DNA from: Klenkia sesuvii
GTDB taxonomy: Bacteria > Actinomycetota > Actinomycetes > Mycobacteriales > Geodermatophilaceae
Assembly (NCBI RefSeq): GCF_037083825.1
Contig: NZ_JBAPLU010000017.1
Span: 31,686-95,685, forward strand
DNA: 64,000 bases
Direction: 5' to 3'
Under the pieces are notes generated by a model. It was not told where the DNA came from. It saw only the letters and a program-made list of their open reading frames with translations, and made no database searches. A program made the position numbers and the translations under genes. This document shows, in pieces, positions 24,223 to 31,539 of this stretch (positions within the stretch are counted from its first letter, which is position 1; each line of letters opens with the position of its first letter).

Positions 24223-24921
24223 GTGTCGCTGGCCCGCAACGACCCCGCCCAGTACGACCAGCTCGCCGACCAGTGGTGGGTGCCGGCCGGCGGGTTCGCC
24301 ATGCTGCACTGGCTCGCGGGGTCCCGCGCCGAGCACATCCCGCCGGCGCCGTCGTCGGACGCCGTGCTGGTCGACCTGGCCTGCGGCGGCGGGTTGATGG
24401 CGCCGCACGTGCAGCGCCTGGGCTACCGGCACGTCGGCGTCGACCTGGGCGCGGCGGGTCTGGCGCTGGCCCACGAGCACGGGGTGGGCGCCGTCCGGGG
24501 GTCGGTGCTGGCGGTGCCGCTGGCCGACGGGTGCGCCGACGTCGTCGTCTGCGGCGAGATCCTGGAGCACGTCGAGGACGACGTCGCCGTCCTCGCCGAG
24601 TGCGCCCGGCTGCTCAAGCCCGGCGGGGTGCTGGTGGTCGACGCGATCGCGGACTCGTGGCTGGCCGCCCCGGTTGCGGTCGGCATCGCCGAGCGCATCC
24701 CCGGCGGACCGCCGCCGGGGATCCACGACCCCGCCCTGTTCGTCGACCGCCGCCGGCTGCTCGCCGCGGCCGACCGGCTCGGGCTCGACCTGCGGCTGGT
24801 CGGCCTGCGGCCCTCGGTGCGCGACCTGGTCGCCTGGAAGCGCGGCCGGCGCGACACCGTGCGGATGGTGTCGATGCCCTGGAGCGGCATCCTCTTCGCC
24901 GGCTACGGCCGCAAGCGCTGA
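24223..24921 (+). CDS. Class I SAM-dependent methyltransferase (UbiG-like)
   Basis: 232 residues. SAM motif I VLVDLACGGGLMAPH, motif II-like CADVVVCGEILEHVEDD, motif III LLKPGGVLVVDAI. The early GGFAMLHW and late WSGILFAGYGRK segments resemble O-methyltransferases of quinone or polyketide pathways. It lies directly before a type III polyketide synthase gene in the same direction (72-bp gap), so methylation of the polyketide product is the likely role. Confidence 0.85.
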   Translation: MSLARNDPAQYDQLADQWWVPAGGFAMLHWLAGSRAEHIPPAPSSDAVLVDLACGGGLMAPHVQRLGYRHVGVDLGAAGLALAHEHGVGAVRGSVLAVPLADGCADVVVCGEILEHVEDDVAVLAECARLLKPGGVLVVDAIADSWLAAPVAVGIAERIPGGPPPGIHDPALFVDRRRLLAAADRLGLDLRLVGLRPSVRDLVAWKRGRRDTVRMVSMPWSGILFAGYGRKR

Positions 24922-24994
24922 GGGCTGGGTCGCGAGCGGGGGCGGCCGACCGCCCGTACCGTCGAGGAGTGACGTTTCCCCTGGACCGGTCGCG

Positions 24995-26023
24995 GTGAGC
25001 GGCGCCGTCATCACCGGGGCCGGTCGCGCCCTGCCCGCCAGCTACACGCAGGACGACGTGTGGGCCGGCTTCTTCGCCGAGCACTACGCCGGTCTGCGCT
25101 CGGCCGGCAGGGTGTTCGGTGCGTCGGGGGTGCGCACCCGGCACGCGGTGGTCAACCCGGTGCACGAGGACATCTCGCAGTGGAGCACCGGCGCCCGCAT
25201 GGCGCGCTACGTCGACGAGGCGATGCCGCTGGGCAAGCAGGCCGTTGCCGGGGCCCTCGACGCGGCCGGGCTGGCCCCCGGCGACGTCGGGATGTTCTCC
25301 GTGGTCACCTGCACCGGCTACGCCACGCCGGGGTTGGACATCCGGCTGGCCAGCGACCTGGGCATGCCCGACTCGGTGCAGCGGCTGCTGGTCGGGCACA
25401 TGGGCTGCTACGCGGCGCTGCCCGGCCTCGGCGCGGTCGGTGACTACGTGGTGGCGCGGTCGCGGCCGGCGGTGATGCTGTGCGTGGAGCTCACCAGCCT
25501 GCACGTGCAGCCGGCCCGGCACGACCTCTCGCAGGTGGTGGCGCACGCGCTGTTCAGCGACGCCGCCACGGCCGTGGTCCTCGAGCCCGGCGCGCCGCGG
25601 GGCCGGCGGGTCGCCGCGACGGTCGCGCGCACCGACTCCTCGACCGCCGACCACATGACCTGGGACGTCACCGACCTGGGCTTCAAGATGGGCCTCTCCC
25701 CCCGGGTGCCCGACGTGCTGTCCCGGCACGTGGCCGACGTCGTCCAGGAGCTGCTGGACACCGCCGGCCTGCGGGTCGAGGACGTCGCCGGCTGGGCCGT
25801 GCACCCCGGTGGCCCCCGCATCCTCGACGTCGCGCGCGACCAGCTGGGGCTCACCGAGGACCAGATGGCCCCCTCGCGGCGGGTGCTGGCCGAGCACGGC
25901 AACTGCTCGTCGGCGACGGTGCTGCTGGTGCTCGAGGAGCTCGGCGAGGTCGACGGCCCGGTGGTGGCGATGGCCTTCGGTCCGGGCCTGACGCTCTACG
26001 CCACGCTGCTGCTGCCGGCCTGA
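24995..26023 (+). CDS. Type III polyketide synthase (chalcone synthase family)
   Basis: Condenses an acyl-CoA starter with malonyl-CoA units to a pyrone, resorcinol or similar aromatic. 342 residues with the full catalytic triad: C138 in GHMGCYAALPG, H270 in AVHPGGPRI, N303 in EHGNCSSATV. It differs in flanking sequence from the tetrahydroxynaphthalene synthase RppA as I remember it. The GTG start at 24995 has only a weak RBS. Product unknown; the upstream methyltransferase gene suggests a methylated product. Confidence 0.9.
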   Translation: MSGAVITGAGRALPASYTQDDVWAGFFAEHYAGLRSAGRVFGASGVRTRHAVVNPVHEDISQWSTGARMARYVDEAMPLGKQAVAGALDAAGLAPGDVGMFSVVTCTGYATPGLDIRLASDLGMPDSVQRLLVGHMGCYAALPGLGAVGDYVVARSRPAVMLCVELTSLHVQPARHDLSQVVAHALFSDAATAVVLEPGAPRGRRVAATVARTDSSTADHMTWDVTDLGFKMGLSPRVPDVLSRHVADVVQELLDTAGLRVEDVAGWAVHPGGPRILDVARDQLGLTEDQMAPSRRVLAEHGNCSSATVLLVLEELGEVDGPVVAMAFGPGLTLYATLLLPA

Positions 26024-26027
26024 CGGG

Positions 26028-26552
26028 TCAGAAGAGGCTGCCGCGCCGCCAGTCGCAGGTCAGCGGCAGGGTGGGGTCGACCTGCTCCACCGGCAGCACG
26101 TAGACCCACGAGTCGTCCCCGGGCACGACCCCGACCGGGGTCAGGCAGCGCAGCGGACCGGCCCACCGGGTCCAGCCGCGGGCCTCGTACAGGGCTGCGC
26201 CGTCGGTGCTGGCGGCCAGCGCGCCCAGTTCGTACCCGCCGCGCACCAGCCGCTCGACCTCGGCCATCACCGCCCCGGCGACGCCCTGCCGGCGGGCGGC
26301 CGGTGCGACGGCCACGGCCTCGACGTACCCGGTGCGCAGCGTGCGGTCGCCGACCAGCAGCTGCCGGCCCACCACGGCGGCGTGCCCGACGAGCGCGCCG
26401 TCGCGGTGGGCGAGCACGTGCAGGCCGCCGAGGGCGTGCGCCCAGTCCTCGTCGTCGAAGGGCTCGTCGGCGAACGCCCCGTCGAGCAGCTCCCGCAGCT
26501 CGACCCGCTCGGCCGGGGTCAGGTCGGCGGTGGGCAGGGTGCGCAGGTCCAC
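26028..26552 (-). CDS. Aminoglycoside 2'-N-acetyltransferase-like GNAT, AAC(2')-I type
   Basis: 174 residues. It follows mycobacterial AAC(2')-Ic along its length by recall: DWAHALGGLHVL, RTGYVEAVAVAP, the acetyl-CoA loop RRQGVAGAV, RGGYELGALAAS, LYEARGW and the C-terminal CDWRRGSLF. In mycobacteria this enzyme acetylates 2'-amino aminoglycosides and also modifies cell-wall material. Activity here is inferred. It begins 4 bp after the flavin reductase stop and is the last gene of the rhodopsin-blh-reductase chain. Confidence 0.85.
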   Translation of the reverse strand: MDLRTLPTADLTPAERVELRELLDGAFADEPFDDEDWAHALGGLHVLAHRDGALVGHAAVVGRQLLVGDRTLRTGYVEAVAVAPAARRQGVAGAVMAEVERLVRGGYELGALAASTDGAALYEARGWTRWAGPLRCLTPVGVVPGDDSWVYVLPVEQVDPTLPLTCDWRRGSLF

Positions 26553-26556
26553 CCGG

Positions 26557-27126
26557 TCAGTCTCGCGGGCCCCGCAGCTTGGCGGTCAGCCGGGCGATCT
26601 CGTCGAGCATCGCGGTGGCCCCGGCCTGCAGCTCGGCGTTGCCGGTGAAGACGCCGTCGTCGTCTATGAACTGCTGGAAGAAGGGGATGGTGGCCGCCTC
26701 GACGACCGGGACGACGCGCAGGGCGCCGAGCACCGGCTTCAGCGCGGCAGCCGAGCGGGTACCGGCGGAGACGCCGCCGTAGGAGACCAGCCCGGCGGCC
26801 TTGTCGGCCCACTCGTGGAACAGGAAGTCGAGGGCGTTCTTCAGCCCGCCGGGGACGGAGTGGTTGTACTCGGGGAAGACGAACACGAACGCGTCGGCGC
26901 GGGAGATCGTGGCCGACCAGTCCTTGGTGTGCTGCTTCGTGTACTGGCCCAACCGCGGGTGGTTGGGCTCGTCGAGCACCGGCAGCCCGGCGTCGGCGAG
27001 GTCGACCAGCTCGACGTCGAACCCGCCGTGACCTTGCGCCTGCTCGGTCACCCAGCGGGCGACGGCGATGCCCTTGCGGCCGGGACGGGTGCTGCCGGCG
27101 ATCACCTGCAGGACGGGACGGGACAC
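26557..27126 (-). CDS. NADPH-dependent FMN reductase / quinone reductase
   Basis: 189 residues, flavodoxin-like fold. FMN phosphate loop GSTRPGRKG near residues 11-19, the FPEYNHSVPGGLKNALDFL motif of the NADPH:FMN reductase (ChrR/azoreductase) family, and LVSYGGVSAGTRSA. Strong GAGGAG seven bases before GTG 27126. It lies 29 bp after blh and 4 bp before the AAC(2')-like gene; likely roles are flavin or quinone reduction under light or oxidative stress. Confidence 0.9.
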   Translation of the reverse strand: MSRPVLQVIAGSTRPGRKGIAVARWVTEQAQGHGGFDVELVDLADAGLPVLDEPNHPRLGQYTKQHTKDWSATISRADAFVFVFPEYNHSVPGGLKNALDFLFHEWADKAAGLVSYGGVSAGTRSAAALKPVLGALRVVPVVEAATIPFFQQFIDDDGVFTGNAELQAGATAMLDEIARLTAKLRGPRD

Positions 27127-27155
27127 GGCTCAGCTCCTCGGATGTCGTTGAGCCC

Positions 27156-28139
27156 TCAAGCTACGCCCCACGCCACCACGAGGCTGTGCGGGACGGTCAC
27201 CGCGGCGAGCACCGGCAGGGTCGCCGCGACCGCCGCGACCGGGGTGCCCGCACCGGCCCAGAGCGTGCCCAGACCGGCCAGCACGACCAGCGTCGGCAGG
27301 GCGGCCAGGGCGGTGAACCGGCCGAGCGCGGCCGGGACGCCGCGGGTGCGCAGCACGTGGTGCAGCCCGGGGTGCTCGGTGAGCAGTCGACCGGTGTGCC
27401 GGACGGCGTGCCACCCGCCGAAGTACACCGCCAGCGCGACCAGGGCGGGCGTCGTGCAGGCCAGCACCAGCAGCAGGGTGACCTCGGCGGCGGCGCGGGT
27501 GCGGCCGGTCAGTGCCAGTGCTGCGGCCACCAGCACCGCGGCGGCGGGCACCACCAGCAGGACGGTCGCCGCCCAGCCGGCGGGCAGCCGGACGGCGGGG
27601 TCGAGCGCGGCCACCACCTCGCCGGTCAGGGACCGGTCGCGAGCCAGCGGTACGAGCAGCACCAGCGCGCCGACGACCAGGGTGCCGGCGCGCCGGGCGC
27701 CGCGCTCGACGCCCCAGCCGACGGTCTCGCCGGCGCCGAAGTGCAGCACCGACAGCGCGAGGAACAGCAGCAGGGCGGGGCCGGGGAGGGCGCGGAACAG
27801 CAGGTACCCGGCCGCGGCGAGGGCGGCGTAGGCCGTGGCTGCGGCGGCCAGCACCAGCAGGGCCGGGGCCGGGGCCGGCCGGCGGGCGGCGAGCAACCGC
27901 GCGGCCTGCAGGTGGTCCAGCGCGCCGTGCGGGATGCCGGCGAGCAGCCCGACCACCGCCACGGTCCACACCCAGCCGCGGTCCCCGCCGTCCCACGACG
28001 ACGCGGTCCAGCTGAGCAGGCAGGCCAGCACGGCGACGGTGGTCGACGTCCGCCGTGCCCAGTCGGTGGCGGGGGCCGCGGGCCGGGTCGGCCGGCCGGG
28101 GTGGCTGGTGGGCAGCCACCCCGGCTCGGCGGTGCTCAT
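27156..28139 (-). CDS. blh: Brp/Blh family beta-carotene 15,15'-dioxygenase
   Basis: Cleaves beta-carotene to retinal, the rhodopsin chromophore. 327 residues, multi-span membrane protein with the iron-binding His motifs of the family: GIPHGALDH (H71, H76), SVLHFGAGE, FGGWHAVRHTGR and TVPHSLVV near the C-terminus. The ATG overlaps the rhodopsin TGA by 4 bp, so opsin and chromophore enzyme are made together. Carotenoid synthesis genes are not in the window. Confidence 0.93.
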   Translation of the reverse strand: MSTAEPGWLPTSHPGRPTRPAAPATDWARRTSTTVAVLACLLSWTASSWDGGDRGWVWTVAVVGLLAGIPHGALDHLQAARLLAARRPAPAPALLVLAAAATAYAALAAAGYLLFRALPGPALLLFLALSVLHFGAGETVGWGVERGARRAGTLVVGALVLLVPLARDRSLTGEVVAALDPAVRLPAGWAATVLLVVPAAAVLVAAALALTGRTRAAAEVTLLLVLACTTPALVALAVYFGGWHAVRHTGRLLTEHPGLHHVLRTRGVPAALGRFTALAALPTLVVLAGLGTLWAGAGTPVAAVAATLPVLAAVTVPHSLVVAWGVA

Positions 28140-29056
28140 GCCCGGCGTGCGGCGCGCCCGGTGGCGGTCGCCTCCCGTGCCTCGGCCGCGGCTGCGGCCC
28201 CGGTGGTGGGCGGCAGGACCGCCGCGGCCAGCTGCACCTGGGAGACGAAGACCGGCTCCGGGTGGGGGGTGAGGCCGGCCTCGACGTCGGCGGCGGTGCG
28301 CAGCTTGGCGACCTTGTGCACGAGGACGCCGAAGCCCACCTTGGCCAGCACGTCGGCGGCGGAGTAGGTCAGCTGGATGCCGGCCAGCCACGCGGGGGTC
28401 GTGTCGAAGAAGACCGGGATGGCGTAGACCAGCGGGTAGACCCCGAAGGTGCCCAGCAGCACGATCGCGGCGTTGCGCAGGCTGACCGCGGCGGCCGGGG
28501 TCAGCTCGGGCATCGACGAGCGCAGCGCCCCGATGAGGGCGACGTACAGGTAGGCGTAGAAGAGCGTGCTGATGATCCCCCAGACGACCAGGGCGGTAGT
28601 GCTGCGGCCCTGGGAGAGCACCTGCGACCCGAAGTAGCCGGTGATGATCATCAGGAACGCCGCCGCCATCGTGGTGAACCGCAGGCTGCGGGCCTTGGCC
28701 CCGACCACGGTGGTGACGGCGAGGAACTCGGCGGTGAGCAGCGGGACGGTGACCGTCCAGTCGATGTAGCGCGGGGCGAGGGCGAAGCGGGCCTCGGCGT
28801 TGGGCCGGTACACGTCGCCGACCAGGTCGTAGCCGGTGTCCCACTTCAGGGCCAGGACGGCGTAGGACAGCATCGCGACCCCGGCGATGAGCAGACCGGC
28901 GAGCACGGCAGGCCGGTACTTGGGGGCGATCTCGGACGTGGTCTTCCACGTGTAGACGAAGTAGGCGAACAGGGCGAAGCCGGCGACGACCAAGGCGTAG
29001 AACACCAGGTCGTACAGCCCCAGGCTGAGGTCCTGCAGTTCGGGGACGGGTGTCAC
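28136..29056 (-). CDS. Microbial rhodopsin, DTE-type light-driven proton pump
   Basis: Seven-helix retinal protein, 306 residues. Helix C RYIDWTVTVPLLTAEF gives R96, proton acceptor D99, T103 and donor E110, the DTE set of outward proton pumps. Helix G has D235 and retinal Lys K239 in DVLAKVGFG. L107 is the green-tuning residue. Helix E reads WGIIST, so the site of bacteriorhodopsin Trp138 is G160, as in carotenoid-binding xanthorhodopsins. Bacteriorhodopsin Trp182 appears as F204 and the proteorhodopsin helix-B His as S64. GTG start with GGAG six bases upstream. Confidence 0.93.
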   Translation of the reverse strand: MTPVPELQDLSLGLYDLVFYALVVAGFALFAYFVYTWKTTSEIAPKYRPAVLAGLLIAGVAMLSYAVLALKWDTGYDLVGDVYRPNAEARFALAPRYIDWTVTVPLLTAEFLAVTTVVGAKARSLRFTTMAAAFLMIITGYFGSQVLSQGRSTTALVVWGIISTLFYAYLYVALIGALRSSMPELTPAAAVSLRNAAIVLLGTFGVYPLVYAIPVFFDTTPAWLAGIQLTYSAADVLAKVGFGVLVHKVAKLRTAADVEAGLTPHPEPVFVSQVQLAAAVLPPTTGAAAAAEAREATATGRAARRA

Positions 29057-29107
29057 GGTGGGCTCCACTCGAGCAGTGCGGTTGGGAACCACACCCTCCC
29101 CCCAGTC

Positions 29108-29123
29108 GTTGCGTATGCGCAAC
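29108..29123. promoter_or_regulatory. MarR-type operator between rhodopsin and marR
   Basis: GTTGCG-TATG-CGCAAC, a perfect 6-bp inverted repeat in the 145-bp divergent gap, placed where it could cover both promoters. This size and symmetry suit a MarR dimer. Confidence 0.65.
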
Positions 29124-29201
29124 TGCTGTGTGAGCGCAATGAAGCGGCGGGCGTGGCCGGGCATGCTGGGAGGGCCCCACCCAGCGCAGGAGGAGGTAGC
29201 C

Positions 29202-29636
29202 GTGCTCGACGTCCGCACGACCGTGGACCCCGCCACGCTGCGGGGTGCCCGCGTGCTCCACGAGGCGATGGGGGCCGCCGCCCGCGAGGCGGGCGAGGGC
29301 CTCACCCCTGTCCAGCTGTCGGGCCTGCGGTTGATCGCCGGCCTCGAGACCGGGGCCACCGTCGCGCAGGTCGCCGACGTGCTCGGGGTGGTGCCCTCCA
29401 ACGCGAGCCGGCTGGTCGACCGGCTCGTCGCGTTCGGGGTCGTGCACCGGGCGCGGGCCCGGTCCGACCGCCGCGAGGTCCGCGTCACGTTGTCCGGCGC
29501 CGGGCGGCGGTTGCTCGAGCAGGTCGACGCCGCGCAGGTGCAGCACCTGCAGCGGGCCATCGCCGACATGCCCGACGCCGAACGGTCCGCCCTCGTCGCC
29601 GTACTGGGGGCGACCGGGCGGTCGCCGGAGGAGTAG
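29202..29636 (+). CDS. MarR-family transcriptional regulator
   Basis: 144 residues. wHTH: TVAQVADVLGVVPSNASRLVDRLVAFGVVHRARARSDRREVRVTLSGAG, with the conserved wing DRREV. I chose GTG 29202 because AGGAGG lies just upstream; the frame opens at 29058 but that part is not family-like. Divergent from the rhodopsin operon with a palindrome between them, so it is the probable local repressor, though control may depend on an unknown ligand. Confidence 0.9.
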   Translation: MLDVRTTVDPATLRGARVLHEAMGAAAREAGEGLTPVQLSGLRLIAGLETGATVAQVADVLGVVPSNASRLVDRLVAFGVVHRARARSDRREVRVTLSGAGRRLLEQVDAAQVQHLQRAIADMPDAERSALVAVLGATGRSPEE

Positions 29637-29664
29637 ACGCCGGTCAGGCGGGCACCAGCGGCAC

Positions 29665-30885
29665 GTGTCGAACGTGCCCCACCTCCGTTCGGACCGGCCG
29701 GGCCCCGGTGCCCCGTCCCGGCTCGACCTCCCCGCCGCGCTGGGGTGGCTCGGGGTCGCCGGCGCGCAGGCGCCGCCCGACGGCGTGGCCGAGGCGCTGG
29801 CCCGCGAGTGGTCGGCGCGGTGCGGTGCCTCGGCGGTGCGGCTGTGGTTGGTCGACCACCAGCACCGCTGGCTCCGGGTGCCCGACGACACCTACGACCG
29901 CACGGAGGTCGCCGGTGCCTCCCCGGTCGCGCACGCCTTCCGGATGTCCCAGGTGCTGCGGTCCGGCACGTGCGTGCACGTCCCGCTGCAGCTGCGGGGG
30001 CAGCGCTGGGGGGTGCTGGAGGTCGCCGACGCCGGCCCGGAGCTCGACGACGACGCGTGGGCCCTGGTGGCGGCGACGATGGTGACCGCGCTGCAGGCGG
30101 CGACGGGCAGCAGCGACCACGCCGAGCGGCAGCGCCGCTCCTACGACTACAGCGTGGCGGCCGAGCGGCAGTGGGCCGTCCTGCCGCCGCTCGAGCAGCA
30201 CCACCCGCCGCTGCGGGTCACCGGCCTCGTCGAGCCGGCGCACGTGGCCACCAGCGACCTGTTCGACTGGTCGGTCGACGGGGACCGGCTGTCGGCCTGC
30301 CTGGTGGAGTGCGCCGGCAGCGACGTCCCGGCCACCGACACCTCGCTGGCCGTGGCCGCGGTGCGCCAGGCCCGCCGCACCGGGCAGACCCTGCTGGAGC
30401 AGGTCGGGTGCGTGGACGACGTCCTCGCCCGGGCAGGTGCCGCCGGCCACCTGCGCGCGGTGTTCCTGGAGGCCGACCGCGGGGTCGGCCGGGTCGACCT
30501 GGTGCTCGCCGGGGCGCCGCAGCTGTGGACGTCGACCGGCGACACGCGCGAGGCGACCCGGTTGCGCCTGCCGTCGGGGCCGCTGCTGGGCCAGGCCGAC
30601 GTGCGGACGACGTGCACCGTGGAGCTGCTCCCGGGCGCGGCCGTCCTCGCGTTCAGCGACGGCGTGCTGGCCGCCGGGGTGCACGAGGGGCGGGGCCTGA
30701 GCGCCGACGACGTCGGCCGGTTGGTCCGCGCCGCCGGCACCGCCCAGGACGTGCCGCGCACGGTGCTGGACGAGGCGCGGCGGCGCGGGTCCCCCACCGG
30801 GCTGCCCGACGACGCCACCTGCCTGGTCCTCAGCCGCGACCAGGCCGCGGGTCGACCACCCTCTGCTGCGCGAGGCGGAGAGTGA
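29665..30885 (+). CDS. GAF and PP2C/SpoIIE-like phosphatase domain protein
   Basis: 406 residues. A GAF-like sensor part (about 30-155) is followed by a RsbU/SpoIIE-type phosphatase domain (about 180-390). The metal motifs are partly altered: first motif SDLFDWS keeps the Asp pair, the normally GDxxGHG segment reads ECAGSDVPA, while FSDGVLAAG and PDDATCLVL are intact. It could be a weakened serine phosphatase or a regulator of an anti-anti-sigma pathway. GTG start 28 bp after marR, so possibly co-transcribed. Confidence 0.8.
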   Translation: MSNVPHLRSDRPGPGAPSRLDLPAALGWLGVAGAQAPPDGVAEALAREWSARCGASAVRLWLVDHQHRWLRVPDDTYDRTEVAGASPVAHAFRMSQVLRSGTCVHVPLQLRGQRWGVLEVADAGPELDDDAWALVAATMVTALQAATGSSDHAERQRRSYDYSVAAERQWAVLPPLEQHHPPLRVTGLVEPAHVATSDLFDWSVDGDRLSACLVECAGSDVPATDTSLAVAAVRQARRTGQTLLEQVGCVDDVLARAGAAGHLRAVFLEADRGVGRVDLVLAGAPQLWTSTGDTREATRLRLPSGPLLGQADVRTTCTVELLPGAAVLAFSDGVLAAGVHEGRGLSADDVGRLVRAAGTAQDVPRTVLDEARRRGSPTGLPDDATCLVLSRDQAAGRPPSAARGGE

Positions 30886-31513
30886 CCAGCACACCGCTCT
30901 GCCGGCGATAGCTGTCGTCGGGTTCGAGCTCGCTGTAGCTGTGCCAACCCGGCCGGTGACTCACGAGCAGGACCTCAGGCGCCTGCCTGGCGGGCAACCC
31001 GGCTGCTGCATACCGGAGGCCGGTTCGGCCGTCGACCTCGCTCGTCGCGAGCTCGACCAGGAGTCCGCCGTCGGTCTGCGCCGTGAGACGGCTCGCGCTC
31101 GGATCCGCACGCGCCATGACGAACCGTCTCTCCCGGTAGAGGGTGTGTGTGGGTGCCGGCGACCGACGTCCGTCGCGGCTCAGGGTCGACGCCATGACCG
31201 CGGCCGAGCAAGCTCCCCGTGTGGACGTCGTCGTCGAGGTGGGCGGGTGGGAGCACGAGTGCTGTGGGCCGTCCATCGAACGCGGGCAGTGGATCGCCCT
31301 CGGATGGGCTCGCAGGGAGGGTGCCGGCGGCTCGGAGCGGCTCGTCGAGACGCATCACGACCTCGGTGTGGATGTTCTCGTCGAAGGGCGCGTCACCGTA
31401 GCGGCTGATGGTGCCGATGAGGGACGGGGCGCTGCCGGCGAAGCTGATGCGGGGCGTTGGCCGGGATGGCGAGCCAGGGCCCGGCAGGCGCGGTGCCGTG
31501 TCGACCGGTCACG
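30830..31513 (-). pseudogene. Rearranged, frameshifted remnant related to the PH-like gene at 55.5 kb
   Basis: Read leftward, 31513-31453 matches the 5' end of the intact gene at 55515-56102 (about 87% identity), then jumps at 31452 to a downstream segment of that gene (31452-31397, about 91%), skipping roughly 280 bp and changing frame. The frame then continues (DENIHTEVVMRLDEPLRAAG) to a GT run at 31141-31153, where a 1-nt shift is needed to go on through YRERRFVMARADPSAS to 30830. The 3' end overlaps the convergent phosphatase gene. A shorter intact ORF (30830-31117, 95 aa) is an alternative. Confidence 0.6.
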
Positions 31514-31539
31514 CTTGCTGTGGGTGACCGGTCGGCACG

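Noticed and set aside
30941..31408. Plus-strand 155-aa frame in the gap between the phosphatase and lipA genes
   Set aside because: Arg/Cys-rich composition with no motif; the opposite strand carries coding-like and homologous sequence.
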